This document shows positions 1 through 6,346 of a DNA stretch of 17,736 nucleotides, one piece after another (positions within the stretch are counted from its first letter, which is position 1; every line of letters starts with the position of its first letter). The notes beneath the pieces were generated by a model. The model was not told the DNA's origin and ran no database searches. It saw only the letters and a program-made list of their open reading frames with translations. Origin of the DNA: JAGNZR01 sp051648485 (GTDB taxonomy: Bacteria; Fusobacteriota; Fusobacteriia; Fusobacteriales; Fusobacteriaceae); the NCBI GenBank assembly GCA_051648485.1, contig JBOFFH010000020.1, positions 1 to 17,736 of the forward strand, in the 5' to 3' direction. The position numbers and the translations under genes are program-made.

Positions 1-410
1 CTTAAAATAGCTTGTTTTACTTTTTTATAATATATTTTATTTTCTAGGCCTAGTTCTGCTAAAATTTCACTAGAGGTTATATAAAAAGATTGAACAAATC
101 CTTTTTTCTTCATAGATTTTAATAATCCAATAAATACTTTTTCTTCAAAATCCCCAGGAATATAATCTCCAACCACAGGCTCAATTTTTATATACATGTT
201 TTTATTGTTATTAAAATGATATTTTACAGCTTGATTTTTTTTTCTATGATTATTTTTACTAAAAAGAGGGTACTCTATCATATTCATATCTACTCTTACT
301 AAATTTGGATTTTGCATTTCTAGATTTTCAATAGAAAGATTCTCTTCTAAAGTTTCTACAGCCTCATGGTCTTCTACTTCTTGCCAAAGCTCCTCGATTT
401 TTCTTCTCAT
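1..410 (-). CDS. repA: Replication initiator protein A-like (RPA/RepA), 3' part cut off by window edge
   Basis: The open frame starts at ATG (410-408) after an AGGGGA Shine-Dalgarno sequence and stays open for 136 codons to the window edge, so the C-terminus is missing. The visible protein has an acidic, helical N-terminus, then MIEYPLFSK near residue 46, a basic stretch (NNHRKKNQAVKYHF), and a section resembling the RPA initiator core (IKIEPVVGDYIPGDFEEKVF, then a helix ending GLLKSMKKKGF and SSEILAELGL). Initiators of this type are winged-helix proteins that bind iterons and start replication of plasmids and some secondary replicons. The family call is from recognition of pattern and layout. 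It is strongly supported by the iteron array directly upstream (559-917) and the inverted iteron in the leader. The C-terminal DNA-binding half cannot be checked here. A transcription factor with a winged helix is the main alternative. Confidence 0.75.
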   Translation of the reverse strand, partial: MRRKIEELWQEVEDHEAVETLEENLSIENLEMQNPNLVRVDMNMIEYPLFSKNNHRKKNQAVKYHFNNNKNMYIKIEPVVGDYIPGDFEEKVFIGLLKSMKKKGFVQSFYITSSEILAELGLENKIYYKKVKQAIL

Positions 411-432
411 ACTTATCCCCTATTTAAAATAT

Positions 433-449
433 TCCTCATTAAGTTATAC
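433..449 (-). promoter_or_regulatory. Inverted iteron copy in the repA leader (likely autoregulatory operator)
   Basis: Read on the minus strand this is GTATAACTTAATGAGGA, identical over all 17 bases to the direct iteron at 878-894 but in opposite orientation. It ends 22 bp upstream of the repA start codon. In iteron plasmids, the initiator often represses its own gene through iteron-like sequences near the promoter, so an operator role is a reasonable inference. The TATAAC inside it could also serve as a -10 of a second promoter. Confidence 0.75.
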
Positions 450-521
450 CAACACATTAAATAACCTCTGATTTTTATAAAAAAATGATTTAAATTACAA
501 TAATTTATATTTTCAGCTTGA

Positions 522-550
522 ATCTTACCATAAAACTAAAGTAATTTCAA
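522..550 (-). promoter_or_regulatory. Probable repA promoter
   Basis: On the minus strand: -35 TTGAAA (550-545), 17-bp spacer, -10 TAAGAT (527-522) preceded by TGG (extended -10). This predicts a leader of roughly 100 nt that contains the inverted iteron at 433-449. The outermost direct iteron (559-575) lies just upstream of the -35. Confidence 0.55.
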
Positions 551-620
551 CAAAAAAAGTATAGTCTAACGAGGATTTTTATTTGTATATATCTTTTTGC
601 CTAATTTTTTTTAAATTTTT

Positions 621-730
621 ATTAAGATGGTATACACCCACGTGGATAAAAAAATAAAAAAAATTAAAATGGTATACACCCACGTGGATAAAAAAATAAA
701 AAAAATTAAGACGGTATACACCCACGTGGA
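621..730 (+). repeat. 42-bp tandem repeat carrying three iterons
   Basis: A 42-bp unit (iteron plus an A-rich linker ending in ATTAARAY-GG) repeats from about 629 and 671, with the third copy cut after its iteron at 730. The two complete units differ only at the last few linker bases. Each iteron is followed by TAA, so the junction reads GTGGATAA, the complement of TTATCCAC, which matches eight of nine bases of the E. coli DnaA box. Confidence 0.8.
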
Positions 731-809
731 TAATTTTTGTTAAAAAAAGACAAAATTATTTTTATATCATTGAAAAAAGTCTAATTCACTATGTAATTAT
801 TTTCAAATG

Positions 810-917
810 GTATACACCCACGTGGAAACTAGTATAAAGCCACGAGGAAAAACCGTATAACCTAATGAGGAGAGATAGTATAACTTAATGAGGAGAACTA
901 GTATAACCTAATGAGGA
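810..917 (+). repeat. Compact iteron cluster, five copies at 22-23 bp pitch
   Basis: Five iterons follow each other with only 5-6 bp between them: one GTATACACCCACGTGGA, one intermediate and three of the TAATGAGGA subtype. The cluster abuts the T-tract region at 918. A pitch of about two helical turns would place bound initiators on one DNA face. Confidence 0.8.
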
Positions 918-1030
918 TGTTTTTTTGAGTTTTTTTTTGCTCGCAAATCCTTGAAAATATTGATTTTTTTTGATGTTTTTTTTTCATTTTTTTTGTAACC
1001 TAACAATAAACAATTATAACAATAAAACAA
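918..1030. other. T-tract-rich non-coding stretch, candidate DNA unwinding element
   Basis: Between the last iteron and the end of the restriction-modification gene the plus strand has repeated runs of seven to ten T (for example around 919-925, 930-938, 964-970, 974-982 and 985-993) with few G or C bases. In iteron origins the melting region lies beside the iterons and is AT-rich with strand-asymmetric tracts, so this is the best candidate. I see no convincing hairpin terminator here for the neighbouring minus-strand gene. Function is inferred from position and composition only. Confidence 0.45.
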
Positions 1031-3877
1031 CTAAACACTTAGAGAGGTAAAATTGTTAACTATTTTCTTATCATTTTCTGTTAATAAATATATGTCATAA
1101 ATTAAATTATTCATTTCTAATTCTAAAAAATCACTATTTTTTCCTAATTTTTTTTCAATTAAAATTTTATCAACTAATAAAGATATTTTATTTTGAATTT
1201 CTAATTGAACATTTTTTATAGGTAATTCTTCTAAAGGAGTAGAATAAAGTTCTAGTAACTCTCCTTTTCTTTTCCCATATTTATAAAACCAAAGAAAAAA
1301 AAGTTTAGAGTTAAGTAATGCTAAAATATATTTTAAATTAAATGGCATATTTGAAACCTTTTTAGGATTTATATAATAAACATCAGCACTAGAAAACCAA
1401 TTTGATTCATTATATGCAAACATATTAGTTTTGCACCTTTGACGAGTAACAATTTTAGGAGAAGTAAAAATACTTAATTCTCTAGACCAATTGAGTGAAT
1501 ACCAAGGTAACTTTCCTGTTTTAGTTTCTCTTTTATTTTCTAAAATAGCTTTATATTTTAAGAGATGTTTTTTAATATTTGGAAAATCCTCAAGATCTTC
1601 ATTTTTAGTTAAATAAATTACCCAAAGTTTGGGAATCTCATTATTTATATAAGAGAAAATATCTGAATTTTTGTAAAAAGGTTTTATCAAATCGAATTCT
1701 GTCTCATTTAAATTTAAATTTTTTAACTCTTCTTCATTTAAAATAAAAATTCCTTTACCAATAGTTTCATCAATTACAAATTTAGTTTTATGAGCAAGAC
1801 TAAATTTGTCTGCTCCAGAAACAATTCCTTGCTTAACTGAAAAAAAAGTTTTTAATACACTAGAATTAATTTTCATTTTTTCTAAAATAGATGTAATTTC
1901 ATCTTTTTCCATTCGAATATAATTATTTTTTCCATTAAAAATTTCTTCTGAATTCAATAAATGATAAGAAACTTTTGAAGATATTCCTGAAAATATTTCA
2001 TCCAAATCGTTTAAAGTTAACTGAATATTTTTATCACATAAAATAGTTTTAAGCTCTTTATTCTTAAAAAAACTTTTTTCAAGTAAAGTAACTAAATTAT
2101 GTTGTCCTCTAGCTTTTTCAAAAATAACTAAATTATTAAAATTAATTAATTTCAGAATATTAGTTCGTTCTTTTAAATCTTCCCTAAGTTTTTTAGCTCC
2201 ATCAGCTGTTAAATAATAATTTGTAGTAATAAATCCTAAAATACCATCTTTTTTTAAAAGATTTATCCCTAAATGAAAAAAGAAATAAAGTAAATCACTT
2301 TTTCCTATGTAGAATGTTTTTCCCAAAGAGGATTCGGAGATAGCTCTAAATATTTCTTTATTACCTTTTTCTCCAACATAAGGAGGGTTTCCAATAAGAA
2401 TATCAAAACCATCTAAAATAAACCATTTTTTTCGCTTTGAAAGATCTTCTGTCAATGAATTAGCTGTTATAAAATTAAAATTAATTTTAGAAAAAATATC
2501 AGTTTCTTCGGTTGCATCAGCAAGAAGAGATAAGGATAATCTAAGTTTTGTTATTTCTACAGCATGATTTTCAATATCTATTCCATAAAGTGAGTTTTCT
2601 ATAGTTTCTTTTTTTAAAAAAAACAAAGTTCTAGAACTTTTTATTTCTGAATCCATGTATTCTGTTAAAATCTTTCTAATTTTAACTATTTCATGCAATA
2701 TTCCTACTGGAAAAGCTCCTGATCCTGTTGACGGATCAAGTATTTTTAGATTTTTTAAACAGTTATCTAAAAGAATAGGGTTCTCTCTTACAAATTTTGG
2801 CATTTTTAAAAATTCTGAAACTTTTTTTTTGTCTTCTTGAGCAAAAAACTCGCCTAAGAAAATAAATGAGTGTAACATGTCTTTATTAACATCCTTAAAA
2901 GCTTTTAGAAGGGCGTGAAGGATGGTCTCCTTAGAAATGTACTCAACTATCTCACGCGGGGTGTAAAACGTGCCCTTGGACCTCTTATCCTTGATTCCTA
3001 AAAGATTTTCAAAAACCTTTCCTAGCATTTCAGGATCAACAGCTAACTCTATCTCATAAGTATCGTTTTCTTTGATAGAAAATGGATAACTATTAAAAAT
3101 ATCAAAAATACCTTTTTTTTCAGAATTAAAATAAAAATTATCAGGGATATTAATCTCTTTGAAATTATAAAATTCTTTTTGAAGATTCCAACCTTTTTTT
3201 TCTAAAAAATATGAAAGAACAATTTTTTCTAAAAACATTTTAGCTTGAATTTCTGAGGAATTTATTGAAAAGGAAGACTTGTTAGTTTCAATATAATCTT
3301 TTAAATTTAAATAAAGCTTTTTATAGTCTTCAAAAAAATTATTAGTAAATTTTTCTAAACTAAAACTTTTATCAAGATTTTTTATTGAAGGAGGTTCAGA
3401 TAGAGAGGCTAATTTACTAAATTGTTCTAAAGGAAAATTAATTAAAGCGTCTTCACCTAATGAATAATTGATTCTTTTAATATTGTTTATATCATTTAAA
3501 TTTTTTATTAAAGATAGTCTCCAATTAGGAGAATCTTCTTTATAAAAAACTACAATTGCATGTGAATAATTCATTTTTTTTAAAAACGAAGAAATAAAAG
3601 TTTTTTCATTTTCAGAAAAAATTAGTAGTTCAGAGGAAAGTTTTATTTGTAAAAGAGCTATTTCATTTTCTTCGCTTGAATAACTACCTAAATTTTTGCA
3701 AGAAAGAATAGAGTTTTCTTGTTTTTCTTCGATTTTAAAAAAATTAGAAATATTAATATTTTCTATTTTTGAAATCTCAATATTTAAAATATTTTTTAGA
3801 AATTCTAAATAAGTTTTTGAATTAAATTTATTTTGTAAAAAAAGCTTTATAAAAGCAATTTTTTCATATTTTTTCAT
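1031..3877 (-). CDS. Type IIG restriction-modification enzyme (Eco57I/TaqI-like N6-adenine methyltransferase fusion)
   Basis: This 948-residue protein is a single-chain restriction-modification enzyme. The N-terminal region (about 1-150) has the layout of the nuclease part of this family: LGSYSSEENEIALLQIKL at 63-80, with E72 and K79 as possible catalytic residues in a QxK variant, and SPNWRLSLIKN at 116-126. The central gamma-class adenine methyltransferase has KGTFYTPREIVEYI (301-314), the SAM motif DPSTGSGAF (381-389), GIDIEN (432-437) and the catalytic NPPY (497-500). The C-terminal third looks like a TaqI-type target-recognition domain (VKQGIVSGADKF; later LNSKLFFLWF and PLEELPIK). The ATG at 3877 follows a GAGGAGA ribosome site. 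It is intact and close to the usual family length. It sits between the putative origin and the (p)ppGpp synthase, with no separate methylase or specificity gene. The recognition sequence cannot be read from this. A methylase without nuclease activity is the alternative if the N-terminal site is dead. Confidence 0.88.
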   Translation of the reverse strand: MKKYEKIAFIKLFLQNKFNSKTYLEFLKNILNIEISKIENINISNFFKIEEKQENSILSCKNLGSYSSEENEIALLQIKLSSELLIFSENEKTFISSFLKKMNYSHAIVVFYKEDSPNWRLSLIKNLNDINNIKRINYSLGEDALINFPLEQFSKLASLSEPPSIKNLDKSFSLEKFTNNFFEDYKKLYLNLKDYIETNKSSFSINSSEIQAKMFLEKIVLSYFLEKKGWNLQKEFYNFKEINIPDNFYFNSEKKGIFDIFNSYPFSIKENDTYEIELAVDPEMLGKVFENLLGIKDKRSKGTFYTPREIVEYISKETILHALLKAFKDVNKDMLHSFIFLGEFFAQEDKKKVSEFLKMPKFVRENPILLDNCLKNLKILDPSTGSGAFPVGILHEIVKIRKILTEYMDSEIKSSRTLFFLKKETIENSLYGIDIENHAVEITKLRLSLSLLADATEETDIFSKINFNFITANSLTEDLSKRKKWFILDGFDILIGNPPYVGEKGNKEIFRAISESSLGKTFYIGKSDLLYFFFHLGINLLKKDGILGFITTNYYLTADGAKKLREDLKERTNILKLINFNNLVIFEKARGQHNLVTLLEKSFFKNKELKTILCDKNIQLTLNDLDEIFSGISSKVSYHLLNSEEIFNGKNNYIRMEKDEITSILEKMKINSSVLKTFFSVKQGIVSGADKFSLAHKTKFVIDETIGKGIFILNEEELKNLNLNETEFDLIKPFYKNSDIFSYINNEIPKLWVIYLTKNEDLEDFPNIKKHLLKYKAILENKRETKTGKLPWYSLNWSRELSIFTSPKIVTRQRCKTNMFAYNESNWFSSADVYYINPKKVSNMPFNLKYILALLNSKLFFLWFYKYGKRKGELLELYSTPLEELPIKNVQLEIQNKISLLVDKILIEKKLGKNSDFLELEMNNLIYDIYLLTENDKKIVNNFTSLSV

Positions 3878-3894
3878 ATTTTTATCTCCTCATT

Positions 3895-3916
3895 TTTGAT
3901 AATAATTATTATCAAA
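3895..3916. promoter_or_regulatory. 22-bp perfect palindrome upstream of the Type IIG gene
   Basis: Each half is TTTGATAATAA and its complement; symmetry is perfect over 22 bp with its centre between 3905 and 3906. It ends 4 bp from the Shine-Dalgarno sequence of the 1031-3877 gene and offers several -10-like hexamers. It is a plausible operator controlling the restriction enzyme. The halves resemble Fur-family half-sites (TGATAAT) but the spacing differs from the usual 7-1-7 arrangement, so no regulator is assigned. Confidence 0.5.
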
Positions 3917-3947
3917 TAATAGCATTGAAAGTGGTAAAAAAAAAGTA

Positions 3948-3997
3948 TATTAAGTAAAAATGGAAAAGCAAATTTGCTTTTCCATTTTTACTTAATA
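3948..3997 (-). terminator. 50-bp perfect palindrome, terminator of the (p)ppGpp synthase gene
   Basis: Positions 3948-3972 and 3973-3997 are exact complements. The stable core is GGAAAAGC-AAATTT-GCTTTTCC flanked by A5/T5 arms, and on the minus strand it is followed by a T run (about 3936-3945). It overlaps the last two codons and stop of the upstream gene. The symmetry means it could also work on the other strand. Confidence 0.8.
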
Positions 3998-4905
3998 ATA
4001 GACTTAAATTTTTCAACCAAAAGATGTCTAATTAAAACATCATAATTAGAAGGACCTTTTTTATTTCTCATATCTAAATATTTTTTTATTATTTCTTGAT
4101 TTTCTAACTCAAGAAAATCTTTTAAAGTTTTTATTTCATTTTCAGATAAAAGATTTATACTTTTTTGACTTATAGATTGTGCAACAGCAAGTTTTAATTT
4201 TTCGTTAAGGTACTTTCTGAGAGAAGTAGAATTGATACTAATTTCTTGAAGCTTATTATCTGCTATTTCTTGAGCAACTTTTTTTTCATATTCTGTAATT
4301 TCTTTCGAAATATTTTCAAATTCTCTATCAGCTATTTCTAAAAATCCAGCTAGAAGTTTAAATCTTCTTTTAATATCTGGTGGAAGTTGTCCGCTAAATT
4401 TATAATTTTTATCATGCTCAACTTCAGCCCAGGCATGTTGCAATATAGTTCTTACTTGAATTTCAAATTTAAGATTTGAAAATCTTTCAAATTCAGGAAA
4501 AGCTAAAAGCAATTTGGGAAGAGAAGCTACTAAGTGAATAGATTTATATCCAACTTTATCTTCTCCAAGAGTATCACTTTTATCTTCACTACGTTTTTCA
4601 TCTATAAGAAAAATTTTTCTCAAAAATTTTTCTACAATTTTCGTTTCACTTTCTAAAAAAGTAATGACTCTTATTCCACAAAGGTCAGTGGCATACTCTA
4701 GAGAATAATATTCTTTTCTTTGAACTTTTTTCGAAAAGCTTTCACGACTTTTAGCACGACTATCAATTGAGTGGTAAAGAATTTTTTCTTTTTCAAATTG
4801 AATCGTTAAGAATTTCTCCAATCTTTTTCCCATTTTTCTATAGTCTTCTCTATTTTCTTTATAATAATTTAAGAGTTCCAATTGTTTATAGTCTTTTTTA
4901 TACAT
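3988..4905 (-). CDS. Synthetase-only RelA/SpoT-type (p)ppGpp synthase (small alarmone synthetase class)
   Basis: The 305-residue protein carries one RelA/SpoT nucleotidyltransferase domain (about 35-200), which transfers pyrophosphate from ATP to GDP or GTP. Visible family motifs are the basic ATP-contact segment around DSRAKSRESFSKK (48-60), DLCGIR with Mg-binding D74, GYKSIHL (119-125), EIQVRT (148-153) and HAWAEVEHD (157-165). There is no HD hydrolase domain and no TGS/ACT region, so it is not a full-length Rel. The C-terminal 100 residues are charged and helical, making it longer than typical small alarmone synthetases (roughly 210-260 residues). The ATG at 4905 follows AAGGTGAT. It is transcribed divergently from HU and ends in the 50-bp palindrome. 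The active-site motifs look intact. A role as a toxin or phage-defence synthetase cannot be excluded; no neighbouring antitoxin is evident. Confidence 0.88.
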   Translation of the reverse strand: MYKKDYKQLELLNYYKENREDYRKMGKRLEKFLTIQFEKEKILYHSIDSRAKSRESFSKKVQRKEYYSLEYATDLCGIRVITFLESETKIVEKFLRKIFLIDEKRSEDKSDTLGEDKVGYKSIHLVASLPKLLLAFPEFERFSNLKFEIQVRTILQHAWAEVEHDKNYKFSGQLPPDIKRRFKLLAGFLEIADREFENISKEITEYEKKVAQEIADNKLQEISINSTSLRKYLNEKLKLAVAQSISQKSINLLSENEIKTLKDFLELENQEIIKKYLDMRNKKGPSNYDVLIRHLLVEKFKSIIK

Positions 4906-4947
4906 TTTTTATCACCTTTATCAATAGTATTTTCTAGTATTTTATAA

Positions 4948-4953
4948 ATTATA
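4948..4953 (-). promoter_or_regulatory. Possible -10 of the (p)ppGpp synthase promoter
   Basis: TATAAT on the minus strand, 43 bp upstream of the start codon, in an A/T-tract region. No good -35 hexamer is found at the right distance; the poly-A/T tracts upstream (4958-5002) could act as an UP-like element. Confidence 0.35.
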
Positions 4954-5004
4954 CACTAAAAAAAACAAAAAAAATAAATTTTTTTTAAAAAAACAAAAAA
5001 ATAT

Positions 5005-5033
5005 TTGCCAAAACGTTGATTTTAGAGTATTCT
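5005..5033 (+). promoter_or_regulatory. HU gene promoter
   Basis: -35 TTGCCA (5005-5010), 17-bp spacer, -10 TATTCT (5028-5033), with A/T tracts upstream. The arrangement is nearly the same as the promoter at 10940-10968 (TTGCAA-17-TATTCT). Confidence 0.6.
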
Positions 5034-5071
5034 ATGATAGTTACAAAATAATATGAGAAGGAGAACAAAAA

Positions 5072-5353
5072 ATGACTAAAAAAGAATTTATAGAATTATA
5101 CCTAAAGAAAACAGGAATGAAAACTAAAGCTGAAGCAGAAAGAGCAGTAGAAGGATTTCTAGAAACTATACAAGAGATATTAGTAGAAGGAAACGATGTA
5201 AGTTTTGTTGGATTCGGAAAATTCGAAGCTGTAGAAAGAGCTGCAAAATTAGGAAGAAATCCTAAAACTGGAGTAGAAATTCAAATACCTGCTAAAAAAG
5301 CAGTTAAGTTTAAAGCTGGAAAAGCTTTAAGCGATGCAGTAGCAGCTAAGTAA
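5072..5353 (+). CDS. hup: HU-family DNA-binding protein
   Basis: This 93-residue protein is the right length for HU, the homodimeric nucleoid protein that bends DNA without strong sequence preference. The N-terminal helix-turn-helix dimer core covers about 1-45. Then come the VGFGKF turn (46-51), the beta-arm with GRNPKTG (61-67), whose proline (P64) inserts between base pairs, and the FKAGK motif (80-84) before the last helix. The start is set by GAAGGAG about 8 bp upstream. It stands alone with its own promoter and terminator and is codon-rich in GAA/AAA/GCT as expected of a highly expressed gene. HU often assists origin opening, which may matter given the putative origin 4 kb away, but it is a general chromosomal gene. 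IHF is less likely because the sequence matches HU throughout. Confidence 0.96.
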   Translation: MTKKEFIELYLKKTGMKTKAEAERAVEGFLETIQEILVEGNDVSFVGFGKFEAVERAAKLGRNPKTGVEIQIPAKKAVKFKAGKALSDAVAAK

Positions 5354-5361
5354 TTCAATAG

Positions 5362-5397
5362 AAAGGAGATTTCTAAAATTTAGAATCTCCTTTTTTA
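5362..5397 (+). terminator. Intrinsic terminator after hup
   Basis: AAAGGAGAT and its complement ATCTCCTTT (5385-5393) flank an AT-rich imperfectly paired centre, followed by a T run. Confidence 0.85.
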
Positions 5398-5452
5398 TTA
5401 TAAAAAAATATGCGATAACAGTTTATTAAAATCAATTAAGAAAGGATAGGTT

Positions 5453-6304
5453 ATGACTCACAATTCTAAAGGTGCTATATTTATGTGTTTATCAGCAATA
5501 TCGTTTGCAACTATGGGTGCTTTTGCAAAATATGCTAGTGGATTTTCTTTTTATCAAATTATATTTTTTAGAGGTTTAATTAGTACAATTTTCGTATATG
5601 TAACAGCTAATAAATCGGAGTTAAATTTATTAGGAAAAAATTGGAAAACAAGAGGTATACTTTGTTTTCGTTCGATACTTGGGACTTTAGGTGCAGTAAG
5701 TTATATTTTTGCCATAAAAAAATTATATCTTGCAGATGCAGTTTTATTAAATAATTTGTCTCCAATTTGGGTAACTCTTTTTGCTTGGATATTTTTAAAA
5801 GAAAAACCTAAAAAGCAGCAGTTAGTTTTAATTTTTGTAATGCTAGTAGGAGCAATGTTTGTAATAAAACCAAAATTCGACTCTTCAGCTGTGTATGCAT
5901 TGATAGGATTTACATCATCTCTTTTTGCAGGAGCAGCTTACACTTTTGTAAGATTTCTTTCTAGAGAGGAAAAACCATCTAATTTAGTTCTCTGGTTTTC
6001 TTTTTATAGTTGTGTATTTATGATACCGGGAATGCTGGCTGAAGGTTTTAAAGTTCCTACATTTTTGGAATTTTTAGGATTATGCTTAGTTGGAATATTT
6101 GCAGGAATGGGACAATTGTTTTTAACTAATTCATATAAATTATCACCAGCTAATAAAGTTTCAATTTATCAATATTTAAATATATTTTTTGCAGCAGTAT
6201 ATGGAATTTTATTTTGGTCAGAGCATCCAGATGTTTATTCTGTTATAGGTGGAATAATAGTTATTGGTTCGGCAATTTGGAGCTATAGAACAAATAAAAA
6301 TTAA
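5453..6304 (+). CDS. EamA/DMT-family transporter (10 transmembrane segments)
   Basis: This 283-residue very hydrophobic protein consists of two repeated EamA halves (about 5-138 and 148-280), each with five predicted membrane helices, as in the drug/metabolite transporter superfamily. Typical signatures are the first helix with AISFATMGAFAKY, the F-x-R-G turn (FFRGLIST), the end of the first half (LSPIWVTLFAWIFLKEKP) and the matching second-half segment (YQYLNIFFAAVYGILFWSE). Such proteins usually export amino acids or other small metabolites across the inner membrane; the substrate cannot be read from sequence. The ATG at 5453 follows AAAGGA. No clear promoter is visible in the 55 bp after the hup terminator, so some readthrough is possible. 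It converges with nnrD at a shared hairpin. Confidence 0.9.
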   Translation: MTHNSKGAIFMCLSAISFATMGAFAKYASGFSFYQIIFFRGLISTIFVYVTANKSELNLLGKNWKTRGILCFRSILGTLGAVSYIFAIKKLYLADAVLLNNLSPIWVTLFAWIFLKEKPKKQQLVLIFVMLVGAMFVIKPKFDSSAVYALIGFTSSLFAGAAYTFVRFLSREEKPSNLVLWFSFYSCVFMIPGMLAEGFKVPTFLEFLGLCLVGIFAGMGQLFLTNSYKLSPANKVSIYQYLNIFFAAVYGILFWSEHPDVYSVIGGIIVIGSAIWSYRTNKN

Positions 6305-6341
6305 AAAGAGATTGTCGGGCAACCCGACAATCTCTTTTTTT
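6303..6341. terminator. Bidirectional intrinsic terminator between converging genes
   Basis: A 17-bp stem including AGATTGTCGGG (6309-6319), loop CAA and its complement (6323-6333), with A and T runs on both sides. It serves the transporter on the plus strand and nnrD on the minus strand. The same stem and loop recur in inverted orientation at 8216-8240. Confidence 0.9.
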
Positions 6342-6346
6342 AGTTT

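Larger units (their letters stand above)
559..917 (+). other. Iteron array: nine direct 17-bp repeats of a putative replication origin
   Basis: Nine same-orientation copies of a 17-bp element occur at 559-575, 630-646, 672-688, 714-730, 810-826, 832-848, 855-871, 878-894 and 901-917. Four are exactly GTATACACCCACGTGGA (630, 672, 714, 810). Three are GTATAACYTAATGAGGA (855, 878, 901). One is GTATAAAGCCACGAGGA (832) and one GTATAGTCTAACGAGGA (559). All share GTATA, three free bases, then YMAYGWGGA. Start-to-start distances are 71, 42, 42, 96, 22, 23, 23 and 23 bp, so copies within the two clusters are close to whole helical turns apart. The array lies between a RepA-like initiator gene and a T-rich tract, the standard layout of an iteron origin. 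No coding frame of note crosses it. Confidence 0.85.

Noticed and set aside
559..917. The repeats as a CRISPR array
   Set aside because: The repeated unit is only 17 bp, spacing varies from 22 to 96 bp, linkers are repeated or very short, and no cas genes are present. An iteron origin explains it better.
3895..3916. Fur box in front of the restriction gene
   Set aside because: Half-sites look similar but the spacing does not fit the usual 7-1-7 arrangement and the gene has no link to iron. Kept only as an unassigned palindrome.
5362..5397. Riboswitch or leader RNA before the transporter gene
   Set aside because: The only structure in the gap is a simple terminator for hup; no conserved aptamer pattern was seen.
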